Assembly: GCA_947598155.1 (NCBI GenBank)
Contig: CANQFC010000003.1
Coordinates: 124,001 to 188,000 of the forward strand
Length of the DNA stretch: 64,000 nt
Origin: an uncultured Clostridia bacterium
GTDB lineage: Bacteria; Bacillota; Clostridia; Oscillospirales; Acutalibacteraceae
Direction: 5' to 3'
A program made the position numbers and the translations under genes. The notes beneath the pieces are model-generated. The model was given only the letters and a program-made list of their open reading frames with translations. It did no database searches and had not been told where the DNA came from. Below, one piece after another: positions 52,458 to 60,154 of this stretch. Position 1 is the stretch's first letter. Each line of letters starts with the position of its first letter.

Positions 52458-52814
52458 AACTTTTCCTCCTGTAATTCTATACATTTAGAAGTATTGATTT
52501 TCCGCAAATCTGCTGCGGAATTTTCCGCGAGAAATGCCGCCGCGCTCTCTGACCATTACCGAAAGGCACACTGTAATAATAATGAATAATACAGCATACA
52601 ATTCGGCAGAGTAGCATGCTTTTCTCTTGAAATACCCGTATCCGCCGCCACCACATCTCCGCCATCGCAGAAAAGGGTGGAGACCGATGTTGCGCATTCG
52701 AGTGCACAGACCACTCGGATGTACTGTAAAAGCATATATGTTTTTTGTATACACAATGTTTCTGTAAAAAGGGGACACTGCCCCCACTGCTTGACCATCC
52801 TTATGGCTAAGCTA
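52458..52814 (-). other. Long 5' leader of the large dockerin gene
   Basis: About 350 bases separate promoter and start. The leader contains hairpin-forming pieces (GGGGGCAGTGTCCCC near 52770-52790; CCGAGTGG..CCACTCGG-like pairing near 52700-52720; CCGCAGCAGATTTGCGG at 52501-52518). Several short frames overlap but none has both a good start and coding character. I do not recognise a riboswitch. Confidence 0.45.
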
Positions 52815-52843
52815 ATGATACAATTTTTTCACAAAAAATTCAA
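52815..52843 (-). promoter_or_regulatory. Promoter of the large dockerin gene
   Basis: TTGAAT (52838-52843), 17-base spacer, TATCAT (52815-52820) on the minus strand. The stretch 52850-53116 beyond it is very AT-rich and holds no gene I can support. Confidence 0.6.
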
Positions 52844-53116
52844 TACTTTTGTGATTTAATATGAAATTTCTACAAAAACATCAAAAAATTTTCTCTGTTT
52901 TGTGCAAATACACAATTAAATTTTACGTCGAGATAGCAAAAATATGAACAAACTGTGAACAATTTGAAATTTATGGTAATTTTTATCAAAAAATGTCGAG
53001 TTATGGGACATTTAGCCATATATTTGTATATTATTTTGGCTTTTTCAATATATGGTATTACAAATTTTTTTATCTCAACATATTGTGTAACGGAACTTTT
53101 AAAAAATTTTAAATAA

Positions 53117-53152
53117 AAAAAGGGAGAAACAAAGTCCTCCCTATTTTTTATA
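53117..53152 (-). terminator. Terminator after the lipoprotein gene
   Basis: AGGGAG pairs with CTCCCT around a short loop; the minus strand continues TTTTTTTAT. Also T-rich on the plus side. Confidence 0.8.
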
Positions 53153-53160
53153 TGCCGTTT

Positions 53161-53901
53161 TTATGACGCCGAGCTTGCCTCGGCCTTTTCGGTTTGTTTT
53201 AACGTTAAGTTGTTAAATATTTCAACTACCTGGTCAATACTAAGCTCTTCATCTTTGCTTGTCTGATAAAACGCTTTGTATATTTTGTCTTCAAACGTAA
53301 AATATGCCGAACAAGTCCTAAGCAGATTTTTTTCTCCGTCCTTTTCAATTTCTGCATAGAAAATCATATAAAAGGCGTCTATCTGATTTGAGGTTATTTT
53401 TGTGTTTCCTTTTGTCAAATCGGCCTTCCCGCCGCTTTTTTTGACCTCTTCAACAATTTTATCCGCCATAATGACTTCTTCGGAAACAGTCGCGTTGAAC
53501 TGAGCGGCGCTGCCGTTTATTTTGTTGAACTGTATTCTTGATAAACCGTCTTCCGACTCCGCTATAAAGGTTTTATCTCCGGCCTTCCAGCCCGCCGGAA
53601 TATTAAATTCAAACTCGCTTGTCCGATATTTGTTGTCCGTTATTAAAATTTCCGGCATTTTAACGCTGTTTTCTTTCGGCTTGCCGTTTTCATCTTTTAC
53701 GATTTTTCCGTTTTTGTCGGTTTCATATACCCTTATGTCGCCGTCCTCGTTAAGGAGCGTGCTGCCGTCTTCATCGGTCACATAAGCGTGTTCAAACCCG
53801 TTTTCATCTTTGGCAAGCAAATAGCCCTTATTTCCGCAGGCGGAAAATACCGCCGCCATAAGAATTACCGCGCAAAATAATGCTGTTATTTTCTTATTCA
53901 T
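53161..53901 (-). CDS. Putative lipoprotein of unknown function
   Basis: This 246-residue protein has a lipoprotein signal (ALFCAVILMAAVFSAC, lipobox FSAC with Cys at residue 22). A Gly/Asp-rich repeat segment (about 25-80) follows, with DENGFEHAYVTDEDGS, NEDGDIRVYETDKNGK and VKDENGKP. These read like three short beta-hairpin repeats of about 15-18 residues. The C-terminal domain (about 95-235) has FNIPAGWKAGDKTFIAE and resembles PsbP/MOG1-like extracellular folds, tentatively. Anchored on the outer face of the membrane. Follows the DUF3048 gene after 36 bases. Confidence 0.75.
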   Translation of the reverse strand: MNKKITALFCAVILMAAVFSACGNKGYLLAKDENGFEHAYVTDEDGSTLLNEDGDIRVYETDKNGKIVKDENGKPKENSVKMPEILITDNKYRTSEFEFNIPAGWKAGDKTFIAESEDGLSRIQFNKINGSAAQFNATVSEEVIMADKIVEEVKKSGGKADLTKGNTKITSNQIDAFYMIFYAEIEKDGEKNLLRTCSAYFTFEDKIYKAFYQTSKDEELSIDQVVEIFNNLTLKQTEKAEASSAS

Positions 53902-53937
53902 AAAAATTCCTCCATGAATTTTTGTATGAATTTACCC

Positions 53938-55065
53938 TTAAGCCTCAACCGTTGTCTGCTCTCTGTTGTCGTTTGGAATAACGCCTATCCAAGTTTGGCC
54001 TCTGTTAACGGTAAGCTCTTTTCCGTACAGGTCGTAGAATTTAAGGGGAGAGTTCTTGTCGCCCTTTTTCCAAGTAATCTTTTCGCCGTTGCCGTTTGAT
54101 ATATACAGCGCGTCTCCGCCTGTAAGGTCCCACTCGCGGAGCTTTAAGTCGCCTTTATTGCTTGTCTGGTATCCGCTGACACCGGTGTACATAACTATAA
54201 CGTTTTTAACGGCCATCTGCTCTTTGGTGTTGCCGTCTATCATCGGGTCGTTATTCATAAAGTTTTTGTAAAGCCCCGTTTCCGAGTCATATTTAAAGGT
54301 ATGCTTATATCCCTGTGAGAAAACAACGGTAATTGACGAGCACATACCTGCGGTCGCCTCGCCAAACGGAATTCTCTCTCCCGACGTTATAACCGTAAAC
54401 GGCGCCCAGTCTGACTTGGTCTGATTAAAGTTAATGCCCCTCTTTTCCGCCGCCGCCTTTAAATATGCGCCGTTAGTGTATCCGCAATGCTCCGTTGCGC
54501 TGCTGTGCGTCGGGTCTTTAAAGAAATAGTAGCCTTTTTGTGATTCGTTTCCGTTTGTGCCCATTGTTTTGCCGTCAATGTCAAGATACCCCTTGTCCGC
54601 AAGCGAATTAAGAAGGCTGTACGCCGGGCGGCTTCCGCCCCAATGCGCAAATACGGCGTTCATTCCGTACGCTATTTCAATATAGTCGTGGCGCGCGCTT
54701 CTGACAGGCCCAACCTTAGGGATTTGTGAAATGTCGGCATAAATCCACATCATCCTCGTAATGCCGCCTTCAACAAGGCCCTCAATAACAATATCCGGCG
54801 TTGAAAGCCCCCACTGAGGGCGGGCGGCAGGTGAGTTTTCAACCATAATTGCAACGGGGCGATTGCCGCTTGCGCTTTCGGAAAGCTCAAGCCCGGTAAG
54901 CGGATTTATGTTTGCGGGATACGCCTCTTGTTCTACATTTTCAGTCTGCGGATTCGTTGTTTCGCCGGTTTTATTGTATTCTTTCTTTTTACAGCCCGCA
55001 AAAGAAAGAAGTATAATCGTAACCGCAAGCAATACGCTTAAAATCTTAAAAAGTCTGCTTTTCAT
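53938..55065 (-). CDS. DUF3048 (YerB-like) lipoprotein
   Basis: This 375-residue protein has a lipoprotein signal (LLAVTIILLSFAGC, Cys at 25). A first domain, from about residue 50, contains NPLTGLELSESASGNRPVAI, MVENSPAARPQWGLSTPDIV and IPKVGPVRSARHDYIEIA. A second domain begins around 245 with ITVVFSQGYKHTFKYDSETG. These are features of the YerB family found in many Firmicutes. Function unknown; extracytoplasmic. Likely the first gene of a two-lipoprotein unit. The 56 bases to serS show no promoter. Confidence 0.88.
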   Translation of the reverse strand: MKSRLFKILSVLLAVTIILLSFAGCKKKEYNKTGETTNPQTENVEQEAYPANINPLTGLELSESASGNRPVAIMVENSPAARPQWGLSTPDIVIEGLVEGGITRMMWIYADISQIPKVGPVRSARHDYIEIAYGMNAVFAHWGGSRPAYSLLNSLADKGYLDIDGKTMGTNGNESQKGYYFFKDPTHSSATEHCGYTNGAYLKAAAEKRGINFNQTKSDWAPFTVITSGERIPFGEATAGMCSSITVVFSQGYKHTFKYDSETGLYKNFMNNDPMIDGNTKEQMAVKNVIVMYTGVSGYQTSNKGDLKLREWDLTGGDALYISNGNGEKITWKKGDKNSPLKFYDLYGKELTVNRGQTWIGVIPNDNREQTTVEA

Positions 55066-55121
55066 AATATTTACATACCTCTTGTTTCGCTGAAGTTTAA
55101 TAAAAATATATCTTAACGATA

Positions 55122-56402
55122 TTATTTTTCAATTTTTGTTTTACCGCCCATATACATTCTAAGCGGTTCGGGAATATTTACGCTCCCGTCGGCATTAAGA
55201 TTGTTTTCAAGGAACGCTATAAGCATTCTCGGCGGAGCCACAACCGTGTTGTTGAGGGTGTGCGCAAAGTAGTTGCCGTCTTTGCCCTTTATCCTTATGC
55301 CAAGGCGCCTTGCCTGAGCGTCGCCGAGGTTTGAGCAGGAGCCTACCTCAAAATATTTTTTCTGGCGGGGACTCCAGGCTTCAACGTCGCAAGATTTGAC
55401 CTTTAAATCAGCCAAATCGCCCGAACAGCATTCAAGCGTTCTTACCGGAATATCAAGCGAACGGAAGAAATCGACCGAATTCTGCCAAAGCCTGTCATAC
55501 CAAGCCATACTGTCCTCCGGCTTGCATACTACAATCATTTCCTGCTTTTCAAATTGATGGATTCTGTAAACGCCGCGTTCCTCAATGCCGTGCGCGCCGA
55601 CTTCTTTGCGGAAGCACGGAGAGTAGCTTGTAAGCGTTTTGGGGAGCTCCTCTTCAGGTATGATAGTGTCGATAAACTTACCTATCATCGAGTGCTCCGA
55701 CGTACCTATAAGGTAGAGGTCCTCGCCCTCGATTTTATACATCATATTTTCCATTTCGGCAAAGCTCATAACGCCCGTTACGACCTCGCTTCTTATCATA
55801 AACGGGGGAATATAATAGGTAAAGCCTCTATCTATCATAAAATCTCTTGCATATGACAAAATCGCAGAGTGAAGCCTTGCAATGTCGCCCTTAAAATAAT
55901 AAAAACCGTTTCCGCTTGTTTTTCGGGCAGAATCAAGGTCAATGCCGTCAAAGCTCTCCATAATGTCAACATGATAGGGGATTTCGTAGTCGGGGACCGC
56001 CGGCTCGCCGAATTTTTCAATTTCAACATTTTCGCTGTCGTCCTTGCCTATGGGAACGCTGTCGTCAATAATGTTCGGAATAACGAGCATTATCTTGCGA
56101 ACCTCGGATTCAAGCTCGGTTTCTTTGGCCTCAAGCGTTTCAAGCTCGGCGTTTATGTTTTTAACCTGCTGTCTTGCGTTTTCGGCGTCGTCCTTCTGAC
56201 CCTTTGCCATAAACATACCGATTTGCTTTGAAATTGAATTTCTCTGCCCCCTAAGCTCGTCTGCGCGGTTCTTTGCGTCACGGTACTCCTTATCAAGCTC
56301 AATAACCTTGTCGACAAGTTCGATTTTTTCAAATTGAAATCTTTTTTTGATGTTTTCCTTGACCTTGTCGGGATTATTTCTCAAAAATTTAATATCAAGC
56401 AT
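55122..56402 (-). CDS. serS: Seryl-tRNA synthetase
   Basis: This 426-residue class II synthetase charges tRNA-Ser. The N-terminal coiled-coil arm (about residues 28-105, AKNRADELRGQRNSISKQIG) grips the tRNA. Class II motif 2 is FRKEVGAHGIEERGVYRIHQF, motif 3 is NNTVVAPPRMLIAFLENN. GDLADLKVKSCDVEAWSP marks the serine-binding side. Start 12 bases after parB, so it may be co-transcribed with parAB. No T-box leader is present. Confidence 0.97.
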   Translation of the reverse strand: MLDIKFLRNNPDKVKENIKKRFQFEKIELVDKVIELDKEYRDAKNRADELRGQRNSISKQIGMFMAKGQKDDAENARQQVKNINAELETLEAKETELESEVRKIMLVIPNIIDDSVPIGKDDSENVEIEKFGEPAVPDYEIPYHVDIMESFDGIDLDSARKTSGNGFYYFKGDIARLHSAILSYARDFMIDRGFTYYIPPFMIRSEVVTGVMSFAEMENMMYKIEGEDLYLIGTSEHSMIGKFIDTIIPEEELPKTLTSYSPCFRKEVGAHGIEERGVYRIHQFEKQEMIVVCKPEDSMAWYDRLWQNSVDFFRSLDIPVRTLECCSGDLADLKVKSCDVEAWSPRQKKYFEVGSCSNLGDAQARRLGIRIKGKDGNYFAHTLNNTVVAPPRMLIAFLENNLNADGSVNIPEPLRMYMGGKTKIEK

Positions 56403-56414
56403 TTTCTTCTCTCC

Positions 56415-57272
56415 TTATTTATCAAAATCTTTCGCGAGCTTTTTCAGGTCTTCTTTGCCGTAAAATTCAAATTCTAAAGTACCTTTGCCGCCCTTTGAAA
56501 GATAAATTCTCACTTTTCTGCCGAGAGTGTGCGTAAGCGCAAGCTCGACCTCGTCATAATATTTATCGCGTTTCTTTTCCGTTTTTTTCGGTTTGGCCGC
56601 GTTGCCTGCCAACGCCGCTTTTACCGTTTTTTCAACGTCGCGCACCGTAAGTCCGTTATCAATTACCGCATTGGCAATCCTGAGCATTTCGCCCTCGTCC
56701 TCAAGCGAAATCAACGCTCTTGCGTGGCCCGCGGTTATACTGCCGTTTGAAACCATTGAAAGAATATTTTGAGGGAGCTTTAAAAGCCTTAATGTATTTG
56801 TGACGGCGGTTCTCGATTTGCCGACCCTGTCCGCCGCCTCCTCCTGCGTCATACCGAATTCCTCAATAAGCGAGCGGATTCCCTCAGCCTCTTCAACGGG
56901 ATTTAAGTCCTCGCGCTGTAAATTCTCAATAAGCGCGAAAACTGCGGCGTCCTCATCGCTCATTTCGCGGATAACAACGGGAATTTCCGCAAGCCCCGCC
57001 ATTCTTGCCGCGCGCCATCTGCGCTCGCCTGCCACTATCTGATAAGCTCCGCCCGCAGAGGGTCTTACAAGAACAGGCTGAATAACGCCGTTCTTTTCAA
57101 TGCTTTTTGACAGCTCAGAGAGAGCTTTTTCATCAAATTTCTTTCGAGGCTGTTCACGGTTCGGCTCAACCTCATTGACAGAGAGCTTTATTATTGACTT
57201 TTCGCTCTCAATAGGGGAATTATCCTGAAACAGAGCGTCAAGCCCCGTTCCGAGTCCTCCTTTTTTTGCCAT
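56415..57272 (-). CDS. parB: Chromosome partitioning protein ParB (Spo0J)
   Basis: This protein of about 285 residues starts MAKKGGLGTGLDALF, the segment that stimulates ParA. CTPase/ParB-N domain: SVNEVEPNREQPRKKFDEKA, GVIQPVLVRP, IVAGERRWRAARMAG and the arginine-rich NLQREDLNPVEEAEG. HTH: MTQEEAADRVGKSRTAVTNTL binds parS. C-terminal dimerisation domain ends LKKLAKDFDK. A perfect parS lies 920 bases upstream and another nearly perfect site inside mnmG. The ATG at 57272 is preceded by GGGTGG. Confidence 0.95.
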   Translation of the reverse strand: MAKKGGLGTGLDALFQDNSPIESEKSIIKLSVNEVEPNREQPRKKFDEKALSELSKSIEKNGVIQPVLVRPSAGGAYQIVAGERRWRAARMAGLAEIPVVIREMSDEDAAVFALIENLQREDLNPVEEAEGIRSLIEEFGMTQEEAADRVGKSRTAVTNTLRLLKLPQNILSMVSNGSITAGHARALISLEDEGEMLRIANAVIDNGLTVRDVEKTVKAALAGNAAKPKKTEKKRDKYYDEVELALTHTLGRKVRIYLSKGGKGTLEFEFYGKEDLKKLAKDFDK

Positions 57273-57284
57273 ATCCGCCACCCT

Positions 57285-58046
57285 TTACTGCTGTGATAAA
57301 AATTCCTCGGCAAATTCTTTGTATGCCAAAGAGCCTTTTGAGTTTTTATCATAATAAATAATCGGTTCTCCGAAAGACGGCGCTTCCGAAAGACGCACAT
57401 TTCTGGGAATCGTCGTTTTATAAACCTTATTCGGAAAATATTTTTTAATCTCCATAACTACCTGCTGTGTAAGGTTAAGGCGTCCGTCATACATTGTCTG
57501 CAAAACGCCCTCAAGCTCAATGTACGGATTGTAAAGCCGTTTAACCTGCCTTACGGTAGCCATAAGCTGCGCCAAGCCCTCAAGCGCGTAAAACTCGCAC
57601 TGAACGGGAACCAAAAAAGAGTCGGACGCGGTAAGAGCGTTTATTGTGATGAGCCCTAACGACGGGGGGCAGTCGAAAAATATATAATCGTACCTGTCCC
57701 AAACCTTTGCGACGGCCGTTTTAAGTCTTGATTCCCTGTTTTGAAGCTCGATAAGCTCTACCTCCGCGCCGGCAAGATTTAAGTCCGCGGGCAAAACGTC
57801 GACATTTTTAAAATTTGTTTTAATCACGGCCGTTTCAGGGTTCGCGCCGTTTATCATAACGTCATACGACGACGCGATGATTTTTCTTTTGTTAATTCCG
57901 TAGCCGCTCGTTGAATTTCCCTGAGGGTCAATATCTGCAAGCAGGACTTTATATCCTTTATCGCCGACGCAGGCGGCCAGCGACACGGCGGTAGTTGTTT
58001 TTCCCACGCCGCCTTTTTGGTTAATAATAGATATTACTTTAGCCAA
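57285..58046 (-). CDS. parA: Chromosome partitioning ATPase ParA (Soj)
   Basis: This protein of about 253 residues has a deviant Walker A (INQKGGVGKTTTAVSLA), VLLADIDPQGNSTSGYG, and Walker B region YIFFDCPPSLGLITI. It works with ParB in origin segregation and regulation of DnaA. Start choice: TTG at 58044-58046 (TTG GCT AAA GTA) has GGAGGG at 7 bases and gives the usual AKVISIINQKGG beginning. Another TTG 6 codons upstream would overlap the ribosome site. Followed by parB after 12 bases. Confidence 0.95.
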   Translation of the reverse strand: MAKVISIINQKGGVGKTTTAVSLAACVGDKGYKVLLADIDPQGNSTSGYGINKRKIIASSYDVMINGANPETAVIKTNFKNVDVLPADLNLAGAEVELIELQNRESRLKTAVAKVWDRYDYIFFDCPPSLGLITINALTASDSFLVPVQCEFYALEGLAQLMATVRQVKRLYNPYIELEGVLQTMYDGRLNLTQQVVMEIKKYFPNKVYKTTIPRNVRLSEAPSFGEPIIYYDKNSKGSLAYKEFAEEFLSQQ

Positions 58047-58190
58047 AATCCGCCCTCCAAGCAAAAAATTTTATAAAACCGTCAGATAATGAATAAAGTA
58101 TATCATATTATTTTGTAAATTAAAAGAGTAAATATAAAAATTTAACAACTCTCCGTATTTTTTCAACAATGGCTTGCCCCGCCATTGTAA

Positions 58191-58206
58191 TGTTTCACGT
58201 GAAACA
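58191..58206. promoter_or_regulatory. parS site, perfect
   Basis: TGTTTCACGTGAAACA, the exact 16-bp Firmicute parS palindrome, lies between noc and parA. ParB loading here places the origin region close by. A dispersed-repeat-like piece (GGCTTGCCCCGCCATTG) is directly to its left. Confidence 0.95.
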
Positions 58207-58255
58207 TTTACCGATTTCCGCGTGCTTACAAAGAGCCTCGAATAAGGCCTATTAC

Positions 58256-58290
58256 AGCAAAAGACCCCTCTTGCGAGGAGCCTTTCGCTG
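58256..58290 (-). terminator. Probable terminator after noc
   Basis: GGCTCCTCG and CGAGGGGTC-type arms form a hairpin (58259-58284) with a short T-run TTTTGC on the minus strand. The gap 58207-58389 otherwise shows no gene. Confidence 0.6.
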
Positions 58291-58389
58291 TGGATGTGGG
58301 GTGTGAAAGAGAAGGATATGGGTGGCTTTCGCCACTTTATATAAAAACGCAGCTTATCGGGGGATAATAATGCGTTTTTAACGGGGGAA

Positions 58390-59214
58390 TCAGGTGGCGA
58401 TTCCTATCGGCTTGTCGTCAAGCTTCGGAATCCTTACTATATATTCAACATATTCGTCGGTTTCGGTCTTTACGGAATCCGCGTCTATTCCCGCGCGCCT
58501 TATCGAGTCAACGGCGTTATTAAGAGTATTTATGAAAATACGAATATCCTTAAAGCCTTGCAGCATCTGCTTTTTCGGGGCGGTATTTTTGCGAAGCATC
58601 TGCTCAATAAGCGCCTCGCTCTCATTTACCGTTAAATGTCTGTCAATTATGATTGCAAGCGCCCTCGCGCGCTGGTTTTCGTCGTTAATTGCGAGAAGAG
58701 CTCTTGCATGGCGCTCCGTAAGCCCGGCGCGGGTAATTTTAAATCTCATTTCATCGCTGAGCTTTAAAAGCCTGAGCTTATTTGAAACGGTTGACTGCGC
58801 TTTGCCCAGCTTTTTGCAAAGCTCTTCTTGACTTAAATGATAGTCGCTTACAAGGCAGGCAAGCGCTTCCGCTTCCTCAAAATAGTCAAGGTCCTGCCGC
58901 TGAAGATTTTCAAGAACCGCAAATACGGCCGAATCGGTTTCGGATATATCCGTTATGATGCACGGCACGGTGGTCAATCCTATAAGCCTTGCCGCGCGAA
59001 GCCGCCTTTCGCCCGCGACAAGCTCGAACTGCTCGTTTTCGTTTAGACGTACAATAAGCGGCTGAATTATCCCGTTTGTGCGAATGCTCTGCGCAAGTCC
59101 TTCAAGCTCGTCAAAATCAAAACGTTTTCTCGGCTGATTGGGATTCGGCAATATTTTATTCTGAGGAATATGTACTATTTTATCTTCAGGCCGAATTTTA
59201 TTTGTTTTTCTCAT
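58390..59214 (-). CDS. noc: Nucleoid occlusion protein Noc (ParB family)
   Basis: This 274-residue ParB-family protein has VHIPQNKILPNPNQPRKRFD, IIQPLIVRL, LVAGERRLRAARLIG, NLQRQDLDYFEEAEAL and the HTH LSQEELCKKLGKAQSTVSNKL. Two ParB-like genes flank parA; the one next to rsmG corresponds by position to noc of Bacillus, which blocks division over the nucleoid. A basic amphipathic start (MRKTNKIR) is short compared with Bacillus Noc. Paralogue status against parB rests on position. Confidence 0.88.
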   Translation of the reverse strand: MRKTNKIRPEDKIVHIPQNKILPNPNQPRKRFDFDELEGLAQSIRTNGIIQPLIVRLNENEQFELVAGERRLRAARLIGLTTVPCIITDISETDSAVFAVLENLQRQDLDYFEEAEALACLVSDYHLSQEELCKKLGKAQSTVSNKLRLLKLSDEMRFKITRAGLTERHARALLAINDENQRARALAIIIDRHLTVNESEALIEQMLRKNTAPKKQMLQGFKDIRIFINTLNNAVDSIRRAGIDADSVKTETDEYVEYIVRIPKLDDKPIGIAT

Positions 59215-59402
59215 AATAACCGCCTCGCTTATGTCATTGGCGCGCCGCGTTTTGTAATGGCCTGCGCCCGGCGCCGTTCCGTTTAAATTGTCAAATTAAA
59301 AGCTTCACAGTGCTTGTCCTTGATTAAAGAATAGCACTGCGAAGCAGTTTTGTAAAGAAAATTCGATTGTCAAAATCCCTTTATTTTCAAGGGTTTTCGA
59401 GT

Positions 59403-60116
59403 TTATTTCAATGCTTTTTTAGCGATTTGTGCCGTTTTTCTCGGATACTTTGTCAAAGTTTGCGATTTCTTTTTTATGACAATTATTCTTCGGGGCATAT
59501 TTTCGACAAGAGAGAACAAATTATCCGACTCGGTTTCTCCGCCGAGAATTTTTATAGCTCCTTTCGCCGCGTTTATTTCCTCTGAAATATCCGCCGATTT
59601 CATCGAAATGAATTTTCCGCCTATCCTTACAAACGGCAGGCAATATTCCGACAAAACGGGGAGAGCGGCGACAGCCCTTGCCGTCGCAAAGTCAAAATTT
59701 TCACGGTATTTGGGCAAAAGGGCGGCTTCCTCTGCGCGCATATGCGCCGTTTCGCCGTCCATACCCGTCTCTTTTAAAACGGAGTCGATAAAACCCAGCT
59801 TTTTCTTTGTGCTGTCAAGAAACGTTACGTCAATATCAGGTCTGAAAAGCTTTATTACAAGTCCCGGAAAGCCTGCGCCCGTACCGACGTCTATCAGTCT
59901 CGCCCTTTCGGGAATGTCAACGTATCCGAAAATTGAAAGGCTGTCGGCAAAATGCTTTACCGTCATACCGTCAGGGTCCGTAACGGCGGTCAGATTAAAG
60001 TGTTTATTTGTCTCGGCAAGCATTTCCGCGTATTTGTCGAGCCGAAAAAACACTTCGTCGGAAAGAGAAATTCCGAATTTTTCGGTTGTTTCGGTTAAAA
60101 GTTCTCTGTTAAGCAT
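59403..60116 (-). CDS. rsmG: 16S rRNA (guanine-N7) methyltransferase RsmG
   Basis: This 237-residue SAM enzyme methylates G527 (E. coli numbering) of 16S rRNA; loss gives low-level streptomycin resistance. Features: FNLTAVTDPDGMTVKHFADSL, motif I IDVGTGAGFPGLVIKLF, VTFLDSTKKKLGFI and FATARAVAALPVLSEYCLP. Start follows GGGGGAAAT. In the standard mnmG-rsmG-noc order. The gap to noc (59215-59402) shows no further gene. Confidence 0.95.
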   Translation of the reverse strand: MLNRELLTETTEKFGISLSDEVFFRLDKYAEMLAETNKHFNLTAVTDPDGMTVKHFADSLSIFGYVDIPERARLIDVGTGAGFPGLVIKLFRPDIDVTFLDSTKKKLGFIDSVLKETGMDGETAHMRAEEAALLPKYRENFDFATARAVAALPVLSEYCLPFVRIGGKFISMKSADISEEINAAKGAIKILGGETESDNLFSLVENMPRRIIVIKKKSQTLTKYPRKTAQIAKKALK

Positions 60117-60154
60117 ATTTCCCCCGTATTTCCCGTTAAAAGGGATAAATTATT

